Shown here one piece after another: positions 43,800 to 53,600 of a stretch of 64,000 bases of DNA; position 1 is the first letter of the stretch, and the number at the start of each line of letters is the position of its first letter. Below the pieces are notes generated by a model. The model had not been told where the DNA came from. It ran no database searches and saw only the letters and a program-made list of their open reading frames with translations. Source of the DNA: Atlantibacter sp032062175 (GTDB lineage Bacteria > Pseudomonadota > Gammaproteobacteria > Enterobacterales > Enterobacteriaceae); NCBI RefSeq assembly GCF_032062175.1, contig NZ_DAMBQK010000011.1, positions 60,734 to 124,733 of the forward strand, written 5' to 3'. Position numbers and translations under genes: made by a program.

Positions 43800-43842
43800 A
43801 AACCCTTCATTTTCCATAGGGGAAGTAATGGGGTAATTGTAA

Positions 43843-43858
43843 ACTAATTCGAGTTAGC
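43843..43858 (-). promoter_or_regulatory. Third copy of the LacI-type operator, before the regulator gene
   Basis: ACTAATTCGAGTTAGC differs from the two operators at 35.7 and 36.05 kb only in its first base. Its place 44 bases before the repressor gene indicates autoregulation. Three copies of a 16-base near-palindrome within 8.2 kb, each upstream of a cluster gene, are very unlikely by chance. Confidence 0.75.
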
Positions 43859-43926
43859 ATGGGAGTGTGGGTGGGTATTTGTGAGGGTTAGCGCAGTAAA
43901 ATTAGGGAGCGAGCGCTCCTCCTTAA

Positions 43927-44412
43927 TTATGCCGTCGCGCGTTCGTTCCAGGCATCGGTAAACTGAATATTACCGTCTTTGTACAGCCAGGTAATTTTTT
44001 CATAACGTAGCTGTACGCTTTCTAAGTGACCTGTACCCGTCACCACTCGCGTATCATGCACAACCGGCGTAACTGAAACGACTTTCACACCCTCAAGCAG
44101 AATATTGAAATACTCTACTTCCTGCCCAGCATCATTGATACGGTAAAACTTCAGCTCGGCGCTTTGCAGCGTTTGCCCCGTCGCTACAGCTTTGTAAAGG
44201 TAAGGAGATGAGGAATCTATGTCTTTATCGAATAAGAAAGGGGCATGTTTGCGAGTACCCGTTAGTTTACCTGTTGCGCCATCAGTGGGAATGCTGAGGT
44301 TATGAGTCAACCCGCGCAACTCAATGCTCCCTTCCCTGTTTGCTACATCAGAGGAACCACGAATAAGGGCGCCTCCATCATCTTTGAGCCATAAATGTAC
44401 CGGTACAGCCAT
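43927..44412 (-). CDS. hcp: Hcp-family type VI secretion tube protein, orphan copy 2
   Basis: A 161-residue Hcp that matches copy 1 at most positions: MAVPVHLWLKDDGGALIRGS, SPYLYKAVATGQ and the end EKITWLYKDGNIQFTDAWNER. Differences cluster in surface stretches such as VVHDTRVVTGTGHL. AAGGAG seven bases before the chosen ATG sets the start; a TTG two codons earlier is in frame but less likely. It ends the second cassette, in the same order as the first. It was probably acquired separately or duplicated and then diverged. Confidence 0.92.
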   Translation of the reverse strand: MAVPVHLWLKDDGGALIRGSSDVANREGSIELRGLTHNLSIPTDGATGKLTGTRKHAPFLFDKDIDSSSPYLYKAVATGQTLQSAELKFYRINDAGQEVEYFNILLEGVKVVSVTPVVHDTRVVTGTGHLESVQLRYEKITWLYKDGNIQFTDAWNERATA

Positions 44413-44429
44413 TTTCAAACTCCTTGTAA

Positions 44430-44756
44430 TTAATCATATAACCAACGGCCAGCCTTAGCCGATTCTGCAAACATTTGAACGGTCAGAGGCTTTGATATTT
44501 GCTTAACGGGTGCCTTGTTGAACCATTTGCGGAAAAACCACTCTATTTTCCATGGATAGTAAGAATTAAAATTAATAACGCTGGTATCGATATCGAATTT
44601 TGCAGCGAATTTATCAATCGCTAAAGAAAGATCGTCAAACTCGGCGTAGGACTGTAAAGCATCATCAATCTGAAGCGGGATCATTTTCCCTGATAATGTC
44701 CCCATAACAGGCAACTCATCTCTGAAAAATTGTAATACTTCGCTGTCCGTTACCAT
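44430..44756 (-). CDS. DUF1493-like small protein of hcp cassette 2
   Basis: 108 residues, the same length as the cassette 1 paralogue, opening MVTDSEVLQFFRDELPVM and ending PLTVQMFAESAKAGRWLYD. The middle NFNSYYPWKIEWFFRKWFNK is a better match to the DUF1493 pattern than copy 1. It overlaps the upstream gene by seven bases. Sequence between the two copies has diverged much more than hcp, which suits a partner adapted to a particular cargo. Confidence 0.72.
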   Translation of the reverse strand: MVTDSEVLQFFRDELPVMGTLSGKMIPLQIDDALQSYAEFDDLSLAIDKFAAKFDIDTSVINFNSYYPWKIEWFFRKWFNKAPVKQISKPLTVQMFAESAKAGRWLYD

Positions 44757-45199
44757 ATCTGATCTTCTTTTCTGACAAGGGTGTTATACGTTGAAACTGT
44801 TTTATAAACGATTTGAGTGAGATCACTCGCCAGCATAAACCAGCCAACAACGGGGACCCATTTACCTACGAAAGCACTTAAATTTGTCACATACTTTGGC
44901 TTTAGTGTTTTAATACTAGCGTTAGTGAATGTTGCCAACCTTACGGGTAACTACACATCCAGAACCTGACGTAAATATTTTGAAGCAATTGATGTTCCCG
45001 GTGTCGCGCCGTACGGCTTACCTCTTGTTTTCAATAGTGGCAACCCAAGGATAATACAGGCCATCGCAACGATGTCGGTAATTCCACCAAACTGCTCGTC
45101 TATCTTGTCGAGTAAGATCCAGAAAAAAAGTTCACCCGAAGAAATATTACAGATCCCTTTGTAAAAATACGTTCCTTGTAGTTCCTCTACTGTATCCAT
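44750..45199 (-). pseudogene. First gene of hcp cassette 2, interrupted by an in-frame amber codon
   Basis: The upstream 82 codons (MDTVEELQGTYFYKGICNISS to RQVLDV) and the following 65 codons (LPVRLATFTNASIKTLK to KEDQIW) lie in one frame, separated only by TAG at 44951-44953. Together they give 149 residues, matching the 152-residue gene of cassette 1 from end to end (MDTVEEL-TYFY at the start; FVGKWVPVVGWFMLASDL and EDQIW at the end). A change from GAG, CAG, AAG or TGG to TAG is the simplest cause. An internal ATG could restart the C-terminal half. Either the gene is dead, or the stop is suppressed, or the base is a sequencing error. Confidence 0.8.
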
Positions 45200-45387
45200 A
45201 TATCAATCCCTTCCATTCCCTGTATGAAAGACAGTCAGAATGCTGACTTTACGCTCAGTATTGGAACTAACCGACTGATTTTATGTAACAGAACGCGATG
45301 AGACGTGAGTTTAGCGTTTAACGATCTGATGAAGTGTTGTGGGAAGCGTGATGTACGAAAATAAGTGGTACGCTTTAAAACATGGCA

Positions 45388-45410
45388 GCTCCCGGCACAT
45401 GACCGGGAGC
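45388..45410 (-). terminator. Terminator of symE
   Basis: An 8-bp stem GCTCCCGG / CCGGGAGC with a 7-base loop, nine bases after the symE stop on the minus strand, followed after a few bases by TTTTAAA. Confidence 0.6.
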
Positions 45411-45418
45411 AGTGAGAG

Positions 45419-45760
45419 TTATGCCGTTGTGGGTTTACCGGTAATGATGCCAATGAAGTCTTGTACCTGTTTTTGCTTGCGCGTTGATAATTTGCAGACC
45501 TGGCGCAGAGATTTTAATAGTTCAGGTTCTTCAGGGGCTGGCTGCTGGGCGGTTAATACAATACAGCCGTCCATGATTTTTACGTCAACTTTGGTTCCGG
45601 TGGAAAAACCTGCGGCTTCCAGCCACTGGCCGCGCATTATTAATGCGGGAACACGAGTGAAATCGGGGGCGCGGGTTGTATAACTGACGGTAACGTGACG
45701 GTTATTTGCCGGAGAGACTTCTGGTTTATATGAAACTGCAATAGAATTGCGGATAGTCAT
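45419..45760 (-). CDS. symE: SymE family type I toxin-antitoxin toxin
   Basis: 113 residues, the length of E. coli SymE, with the same core: YKPEVSPANNRHVTVSYTTR, then GQWLEAAGFSTGTKVDVK and GCIVLTAQ (an AbrB-like fold), and the C-terminal SLRQVCKLSTRKQKQVQDFIG. SymE is an SOS-induced nucleoid-associated protein that condenses DNA when overproduced and is held down by the antisense RNA SymR, LexA and Lon. A LexA-like box and a strong antisense hairpin lie upstream. As in E. coli it sits beside restriction genes. The start MTIRNSIAV is chosen over a longer frame by similarity. Confidence 0.92.
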   Translation of the reverse strand: MTIRNSIAVSYKPEVSPANNRHVTVSYTTRAPDFTRVPALIMRGQWLEAAGFSTGTKVDVKIMDGCIVLTAQQPAPEEPELLKSLRQVCKLSTRKQKQVQDFIGIITGKPTTA

Positions 45761-45794
45761 GGTTGCTATTCCTTCATAATAGTGGCTGTGGTTA

Positions 45795-45828
45795 GCGGCG
45801 CGGGTGTGTTGGCGCACATCCGTGCCGC
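45795..45828 (+). ncRNA. symR: Strong hairpin antisense to the symE leader, probable SymR 3' end
   Basis: On the plus strand a 14-bp stem (GCGGCGCGGGTGTG with CACATCCGTGCCGC, two G-U pairs) and a 6-base loop lie 35-68 bases upstream of the symE ATG. In E. coli SymR is a ~77-nucleotide RNA transcribed opposite to the 5' end of symE. A hairpin at this place suits its terminator. The RNA start, expected inside or near the symE start codon, cannot be seen with certainty, so only the hairpin is marked. Confidence 0.5.
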
Positions 45829-45838
45829 GTTTAATGAC

Positions 45839-45854
45839 CTGTATATTTAATCAG
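45839..45854. promoter_or_regulatory. LexA-like box upstream of symE
   Basis: CTGTATATTTAATCAG keeps the CTG-N10-CAG core of the LexA site and the A/T-rich centre; only one base of the usual ACAG half is changed. E. coli symE is LexA-controlled from a similar position. Confidence 0.6.
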
Positions 45855-45984
45855 GTGATTAAATAAAAGTCTAATTGAATATAGGAATTAATAAGGGGAT
45901 TATTGGGTGATATTGGAATTATTTTCTGTGGTTATATAAGAGAATAAACTTATCACAATATATCCCCCTCAGTAATAATGATCG

Positions 45985-46860
45985 TCACGCCTTTTTAAAT
46001 ACTTCCGTCTGATGCCATTCAATAAATTTTTCATTTGGATAGTTTGATTTACTCTGCGGCAAGGTAATGACCTTTTCTGCGTAATCCCAAAACAGTTGTT
46101 GAACAACCGCGCTGGTGCCGTTCACGGCTTCTGATATCACGATCCGCATGTTTTCATTCAGACCGATTGAACCGCGATCGAAAGCTTTGTGGTGGATAGC
46201 GCAAAGAGCTAATCCGTTTGGCACTTCACAAGGGCCATGATGTTGTTTCCAGCGAATATGCGCCGCTTCGAGAGCGATGGGCGCGTTGTCGTGCCGCATA
46301 TTGAAACCGCAAATGGCGCACTGATAGTTGTAGGCGCGCAACACCATCTGGCGGAACTTTGGATCTCGCTGGCTGAGGGTGTACTGGATATCAAAACCCA
46401 GCTCGTCGGCGATATCGTTCTGGATACTGGCGGGGAAATGGGTTTCAAGAAGCTGATTTGCCAGCGTGTCGATCAGGTTAGGTTTTTTAGTCAGTAGCGC
46501 GAAGTTCCCGGCGTCAAAACCACCTGAGACGTTGTGTTCGATGAGTTCGGCTCGTGGCGGCTGACGGGTGCCGCTGGTTGAGCAGAGATCGGCGTTTTGT
46601 AATTCCCAGAACCCATCGCCTTTTAACCGCCAGAACGGCATATCGGGGCGCTGATCGCGACGCTGAGGGCCGTAGCGGTTAAGGAGATCCAGTAGTTGCT
46701 CGCGGATTTCTGGACCGTAGTTGAACAGGCGAGAGTGACCCTGGCGGTATTGGGAGAGGACGTAAAGGAGGAGGAGTGGCTTGTGTGGCGCGCGCTGATC
46801 GCCTTTCCGCCAGAGGGTGATTTTGGAGATGGCGTGTTTGAGGGTGTGATCGCGGGTCAT
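45985..46860 (-). CDS. HNH endonuclease with phosphorothioate/modified-DNA binding type N-terminus
   Basis: A type IV restriction-like enzyme of about 291 residues. The N-terminal half opens LWRKGDQRAPHKPLLLLYVL, the sulphur-binding-domain (SBD) style start of ScoMcrA/SprMcrA-type proteins that recognise phosphorothioated DNA. The C-terminal HNH nuclease has CAICGFNMRHDN (first Cys pair), LEAAHIRW (the HNH His) and GLALCAIHHKAFDRG (second Cys and His). It would cut incoming modified DNA. The start MTRDHTLKHA fits relatives but has no clear ribosome site; ATG at 46896 or TTG at 46920 are alternatives. It lies next to symE and the hsd genes, as expected of an immigration control region. Confidence 0.82.
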   Translation of the reverse strand: MTRDHTLKHAISKITLWRKGDQRAPHKPLLLLYVLSQYRQGHSRLFNYGPEIREQLLDLLNRYGPQRRDQRPDMPFWRLKGDGFWELQNADLCSTSGTRQPPRAELIEHNVSGGFDAGNFALLTKKPNLIDTLANQLLETHFPASIQNDIADELGFDIQYTLSQRDPKFRQMVLRAYNYQCAICGFNMRHDNAPIALEAAHIRWKQHHGPCEVPNGLALCAIHHKAFDRGSIGLNENMRIVISEAVNGTSAVVQQLFWDYAEKVITLPQSKSNYPNEKFIEWHQTEVFKKA

Positions 46861-47079
46861 GAGGGTTGGGTTCTGGGTGGAGGATTGTGCGATCATGCTC
46901 GGAAAGTGGTGAGGGAGCAAGGAAGTATCTCAGTCAAAAAGAAATTCGAGAGCATCTGTTATTTTTAAACTTAAAAATGAATTTACAGGTGCAGAACCAA
47001 TTGAAGTAATGGAACAACGACGGGCGAATTGCCCTATCTAAATAAACGTGGTTTACCCGGTAGCAGAAGATAAAAGGAG

Positions 47080-47133
47080 ATGGCACACCAACTATTCGCC
47101 ACCCCCTTCGATCACCCTAAAAAATCAGGCACC
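47080..47133 (+). pseudogene. 5' fragment of a zinc-ribbon protein gene, cut by the IS
   Basis: After AAAAGGAG an ATG begins MAHQLFATPFDHPKKSGT, which runs straight into the insertion sequence end. The 3' part of what appears to be the same gene resumes on the other side of the IS with MPMSAPDAHSAS. Together they would form a small CxxCG(M)PM zinc-ribbon protein. The few codons carrying the first cysteine pair are not found on either side. Confidence 0.6.
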
Positions 47134-47141
47134 TGTAGTGG

Positions 47142-48339
<1,198 letters not shown>

Positions 48340-48390
48340 AGGTGAGAATATCACCTTTAATCAGGTGGCCAAATTTAGTGTGCCACTACA

Positions 48391-48606
48391 ATGCCGATGT
48401 CGGCACCCGATGCACACAGTGCCAGTGATAAATATTGCGCGTACTGCAGCGACAGCAACGGCAATCTTAAACCCTGGGAAGAAGCGGTATCAGGCTTAGC
48501 CAGCTTCCTTGATTCCTGGCAAAAAGTCGGCCCGGAAGAAGCACAGAAGCGGGCAAAACGTTACCTGACGGCAATGCCCGCCTGGGCTCATAAAGCAGAT
48601 GAATGA
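48391..48606 (+). pseudogene. 3' fragment of a zinc-ribbon protein gene
   Basis: 71 codons directly after the IS end: MPMSAPDAHSASDKYCAYCS carries the second cysteine pair of a zinc ribbon of the CxxCGMPM...YCxYC type, and the rest (LASFLDSWQKVGPEEAQKRA) is its helical tail. The first cysteine pair is lost at the IS junction. An ATG is present at the first base, so a truncated product is possible but could not bind zinc normally. Confidence 0.7.
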
Positions 48607-48669
48607 AAAACAAAGCCTGAGTGATTTAGGCGGGCTATCTTCACTCCCCTGATACCATAAAGGAGAGCA

Positions 48670-48807
48670 GATGTTTCCTTACGTTATGCCTGGGACGAGA
48701 GAGCACCAGGCCTGCATCCACATTTCGGCGAAGCTTTCAACTGCGCTTACGTCAGAGACTTCGATGGCAACAAGCTGGCATTCGTGAATTACACCGCACA
48801 ATTCTGA
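48670..48807 (+). pseudogene. C-terminal remnant of a glyoxalase/VOC-type protein
   Basis: An open frame without a start reads LRYAWDERAPGLHPHFGEAF and NCAYVRDFDGNKLAFVNYT, then a stop. The DFDGNKLAFV strand is the typical last strand of VOC (glyoxalase/bleomycin-resistance) proteins. Everything upstream is missing; the frame is closed by TAA at 48658. Confidence 0.5.
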
Positions 48808-49044
48808 GAACGTTAAACCGGGGGGCCGCCTTAGCGCCCCACTTACCGCTCGTAAAAATGGATATTTAGGCTGCGCCGTTAAGTTGAACAAAACATTCGA
48901 GCTCATATTCAGGATACTGGATGATTTGGTTCGCGCTCTTGTGGCAAACTACAAGCAGGATGATGTTGAGACTTAGTTTTTGGTTCCGCTAAAAGAACCT
49001 ATTTATCAGCTTAATGTGATAAGAACGTACTTATCGGGGTTTAT
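48808..49044. other. Remnant-rich gap before the nuclease gene
   Basis: A 57-codon plus-strand open stretch to TAG at 48974-48976 reads LNKTFELIFRILDDLVRALV and looks like the tail of a lost protein; no start codon or family can be given. The last 60 bases become AT-rich and should hold the promoter of the next gene. Confidence 0.35.
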
Positions 49045-49941
49045 ATGTTCCATGATTTTGATTTTTCATTATTAAACAGTAAATTGGTTAAAGAGGATAC
49101 AGTAAGGGAAGAGTTGATTTCTCCGCTATTAAAAGCCTTGGGTTATTCTATTTCTGGGAATCATCGTATCATCAGAAGTTTTGCGCTACCTCATCCATAT
49201 GTTTATATTGGAACAAAAAAGAACAATATTAAAACCATCCCTGACTATTTACTGATAATAGACGATAAGTATAAATGGGTCTTAGATGCTAAAGGACCCT
49301 TTGAAAATATTTTATCAGGTAACAATGTTGAACAAGCTTATAGCTATGCTATTCATCCGGAGATTAGAGCATCTGTTTATGCTTTATGCAATGGTCATCA
49401 GTTGGCTATTTTTAATATAAACAAGACTGAACCTGTTTTTATCGTGAAGCTTAAGGATTTGAGCTGCGACCTCAATGAATTAAAAAAAATACTATCGCCG
49501 CTGGCATTTTCAAACCCACGTTTACTCAACTTCAAACCTGACTTCGGATTGGCTTTACATAAGCTTGGATATCCGCTGGGAGATATTATTTCTTTCAAAT
49601 CCTTGGGGTTACCATTTATTGCCAGGGTCAATGACCATTTATACTCTGCTGTAGTGGAGGTTGGCCCAATTAGCGAAGGATTCGATGGTGGAGTATTCTG
49701 TCTTTCATTGGATTTCAGTAAAAATATGCTGGATAAAATCCTGGGGAAAATAGATAAAAAAATAGCATTTAAGATTAAAGAATCTTTGTCACGGCAGCCA
49801 TACTCTATTGAAATACTGGAGGGCACTCCAGTGTTAAAAATCAATGCAAAAATAATGGGGGAAATATATGAGAACAAAGATGAACAATATAGCCCTTTAA
49901 GAATAATAGATATTGATTATGTTAGTTCTGTTGACGGGTAG
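49045..49941 (+). CDS. Stand-alone HsdR-N-like PD-(D/E)XK protein, candidate defence nuclease
   Basis: A 298-residue protein whose first ~140 residues resemble the type I restriction HsdR N-terminal nuclease domain: KEDTVREELISPLLKALGY at 16-34, then the active-site pattern TIPDYLLIID (Asp) and WVLDAKGPFE (Asp-x-Lys), and EQAYSYAIHPEIRASVYAL (QxxxY-like helix). The remaining ~150 residues have no domain I recognise. It is AT-rich and on the opposite strand to the hsd operon. It might be a nuclease with its own recognition domain, a helper of the neighbouring system or a phage-response protein. GGGG lies ahead of the ATG. Confidence 0.75.
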   Translation: MFHDFDFSLLNSKLVKEDTVREELISPLLKALGYSISGNHRIIRSFALPHPYVYIGTKKNNIKTIPDYLLIIDDKYKWVLDAKGPFENILSGNNVEQAYSYAIHPEIRASVYALCNGHQLAIFNINKTEPVFIVKLKDLSCDLNELKKILSPLAFSNPRLLNFKPDFGLALHKLGYPLGDIISFKSLGLPFIARVNDHLYSAVVEVGPISEGFDGGVFCLSLDFSKNMLDKILGKIDKKIAFKIKESLSRQPYSIEILEGTPVLKINAKIMGEIYENKDEQYSPLRIIDIDYVSSVDG

Positions 49942-49964
49942 ATATTCACCAACCATGTGATGCA

Positions 49965-50666
49965 TTACAGTTGCATTTCAGGATGTTCAACTTGAGCATG
50001 GAGCTCTTTCCATTCTGGGCAATATTTCTTTATGAGTAACCAGAATGGTTTGTCATGGTTTTTCTCAACGGTATGACACAGCTCATGGATAATGATGTAA
50101 TCCATTACGCGATTTGAAAACTCCATACAACGGGGATGGAATTCAAGTACGTTGTTTTCCGTGCAGTTTGCCCATCGCGCATCGAAGTGCTTAATTCTCC
50201 ACGTCGTTGCGGTTAGACCTGTTTCTCGTTGCCAGTGAAGGATCCTCGCATGCAGCTTCTCTTTTGCTTTCTGCCTGTAAAAACCATCCAGTGCAGGTTT
50301 AAAAAGACGACGGCTTACAAAATGGCCCTCGGGTGAAAACACCTTGAATCGACTTTGGTTGAACGTAATATTGGGTACAGTGAGCTCAGGCGAAGGAATG
50401 ACTTCACAATAGAACGTTTTACCACGATAAGGTAAGCGACTACCCGTCACGATCTCATCTTTCAATGGCCGGTTGACTTCAGCCAGACGTTGCTTGATCC
50501 ATCGGGCGCGATAGCTTATCAACTCTTGCTGTTCCTGCAACGACACATCCGGTCCTCGAAGGAGTACCTTATGGCCACGTTCCACGGTTACGTAGTGATG
50601 AGCGAGCCTTGAGTCGACCCTGAACTCCCACTCGATAACCGTGGTGCCGTATTGAAAAATGGGCAT
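49965..50666 (-). CDS. YgjP-like zinc metallopeptidase (M48/DUF45) in the hsd operon
   Basis: A 233-residue protein of the YgjP-like family. The zinc site is IIIHELCHTVEKNHDKPFW (HExxH plus a downstream His) at about 190-208. The N-terminal part has SYRARWIKQRLAEV, typical of the family. Such genes are often the last gene of type I restriction operons, where their function is unproven; control of HsdR by proteolysis has been proposed for other systems (ClpXP). It starts 18 bases after hsdR and ends the operon. Confidence 0.87.
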   Translation of the reverse strand: MPIFQYGTTVIEWEFRVDSRLAHHYVTVERGHKVLLRGPDVSLQEQQELISYRARWIKQRLAEVNRPLKDEIVTGSRLPYRGKTFYCEVIPSPELTVPNITFNQSRFKVFSPEGHFVSRRLFKPALDGFYRQKAKEKLHARILHWQRETGLTATTWRIKHFDARWANCTENNVLEFHPRCMEFSNRVMDYIIIHELCHTVEKNHDKPFWLLIKKYCPEWKELHAQVEHPEMQL

Positions 50667-50683
50667 TGTTAATGACTCGACTG

Positions 50684-53600
50684 TCAGTTGTTCAGCATTA
50701 TCTGGAATATCTCATTGGTGTGCTGACGTGCAACGGTCATGTCCCACCCCCCCAGACCGCGTAAAATTGTACGTATCGTTTTCTTGATCTCATTGTGGAT
50801 GTCACTTTGTTTCTTCCAGATAGGAGAGCGCATGACAGCTGCAATATCTGGATGATTGAATAATCCTTTCGTCCACGCCAGGGCTTCTGCTTCAGCAACC
50901 TGTTTTATCAGATAATTGAACGTTGCCCGCTCAGTTGCGGTACTCAGCCCCATTTCGCTGGGCTTCGCATCTTTGTCTCTGACACGCTGTGCGAACAATT
51001 CCAACTGTTCCAGAAACAAAGCCTGTTCGATCCGACCTTCCCGCTCTTCTTGTATCAGTCTTGCGAGCTCTTCTTCAAGATCGCCGAAGAACGCCGGATC
51101 TTTGCCTTTACCGGTTCTGATCGTGTGTTTAAGTTTATTCTTCATCACCAGCGCTGCACTACCTTTGCTTTTTTGCTTACGCAGAAGATCCATATCGGCA
51201 GCATCAAGGATAGAAACTTCGCGTCCCAGCAGGCTTTTGACTTCACTTGATTCAATATGTTCGTCCAGCATTCCCTTGAGCAGCTCTGATTCTGAAGCGG
51301 TGATGCGTACCTTATCCGCACTTTCCGGCATTTTATTCAGCAACTGCAGTTTAATTTCATTGAATACCTTAAAATAAGGTTTAAACGGGGCCGCACGCTC
51401 ATCGGGTAATACAATATCTAAACGACCATTAAACTCCGCAAGAGCAACGAGGAAGTCTTCCACGATATCAAGCCGTACGTCCGGATCTAAAAACAGGTCG
51501 GCATCTTCTTTAAAGGGCTCCGGGTGCTTAAGCAGATTGTGTTTTTTCGGCAGAATATCTTCTACTTTGCTCAGCGCGGCTTTAAGCTTTGGCAGCTCAG
51601 ATTCTACATCTGTCCAGACTTGTTCAGGTAGAACATCGCCACCATAAATTTTGAGCGCTTCATCCAGATTTTCAACAACACCGTAGTAATCGACGATATA
51701 ACCCGCCTTTTTCCCCTTGCGGGTACGGTTCACTCGGGCAATAGCCTGAAGTAAGGTATGTTCTTTCAGCGGCTTATCAAGATAGAGGGTACTGACAATC
51801 GGCGCATCCCATCCAGTGAGCAGCATATCGGAAACGATGATCAAACCAATGTTATTGATCCTGGCTTGTCCATCAGGTTTGTTCTCTGCTTCGTGACCAT
51901 AAGGCAGTTTGAATTCGGTATTGACCAAAGTGGGAATATCATCGCTCAGAACGGCAACCGGAGTCTTCCCTTCTTTAGACTCACGTTTTACTCGCTCTTC
52001 TATCGTCTCCAGAACCCCTTGTGAACCAGTGGCTGTGTGGGCTTGCTGCTCGCTTGCTCCAGTACGGTTATCCGTCATGCTTCCCAGAGAAATAACGATC
52101 TTACTATCGAATGTGGGTAAATTTTGTGCCTGCCGTTCTGCCATCAGACCATCGATAACATCTTTGTAGCGAACCGCCATATCCCGGCCATCACAGACAA
52201 GTATCGCCTTAAATTTTCGGGGTTTTACGCTGGTAAGAAAGTGCTCAATCAAATGCTTCGCGTTTTGTTCAATGCGATTGATGGCTCCGCGACGCTTTTT
52301 CAGCAGCTGTTGCTTCAGTTTTTTCTTGCGTGCCAGAGGTTCCTGACCAAACTCAGTTTCAAACGCTTCTTTCAGATTACCATCACTGGCCCATTCGGCC
52401 ATACCTTCCTGGTATTTGATGGGTAACGTTGCTCCATCTGCCACCGCCTCATCAAGGCGATAAATATCGATGTATTCTTTGCCGCCAAATTCACCAAGGG
52501 TGTTTTTGTCTTCTTTAAACAGAGGCGTACCTGTAAAGGCGATGAACTTCGCATTGGGGAGTGATGCGCGCATAAAGGCCGCGAGAAAACCATATTGGCT
52601 ACGATGTGCTTCATCAACCATAACAAAGAAATTTGCTTTAGTACTGAGAACCCGAAAATCCACTTTTTCTTCACTAACTTTTTGCCATTTTGCTTTCAGG
52701 GGCTCGCCACTGGCATTATTCAGACCGAAGTTCAGATTATTTTCTTTGACTATCCAGCATTCATCTTTGCCGTTTTCCAAACGTTTTAAAACACGTCTGA
52801 CGCGGCTCTTTGAGGACTGCTCCTCATCCGTATCATCACTATTTTCAGAGTCTTTTGCTGCCTGGATCTGTTTACCATCGCTTTCCTGAAACTTCTGAAC
52901 CGTAGAGGTGAAGATCGCGCCGTAATCATTGCTTAACATCGCCTCAAGGCCAGCGACTGAATCAGCTTTTGACGCCCTGAGCCCCACATTGATAAAGGTG
53001 TTGTGAATCTGACGGTCCAGATCGGTGCGATCCGTTAATACCAGAATACTGGGATTTTCAAAATTGGATATTTCTGCGCGCATCAAACGTGCCAGTAGTG
53101 CCATGGTTAGCGATTTCCCGCTTCCCTGGGTATGCCAGATCACGCCTCCCTGTGTTTTACCCGGCAAGGCTGGATCATTCCCCTGTAGACGGAGCAAGGA
53201 TTTCTCAACGGCCCGCCACTGTTGATAGCGAGGCAGTTTTTTGATCATTTTACCATCTTCAACTTCAAACAGAGGATAGAAGCAAACAAAACGAACAAAG
53301 CGAGAAGGTTCGAATAATGCCCACAGCAAAGTGTCTTGTGCTGTGGGCTCTTTACCTAGTAACTCTTTAATTTCAGTGAGAATGGTGTGCTCATCAGGCC
53401 TTTTAGGATCAAATTTCCACTTGAGGTAAAACGGCTCTGGAGCATAAAGCGCGCCGTATTTTGCCTGGCTGCGATTGATTGCCCCGCACACCATGTTAAA
53501 TGCGAAATGATGTGGGAATGAATTCTGGTAACCGTCAATCTGTGCGATGCCCTTGCTCAGTTTGACGTTGCTGGCTTTACATTCGATTAATGCAAGCGGT

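Noticed and set aside
48679..48906. 75-codon minus-strand frame
   Set aside because: The plus strand here carries the recognisable tail of a VOC protein; the minus frame looks random.
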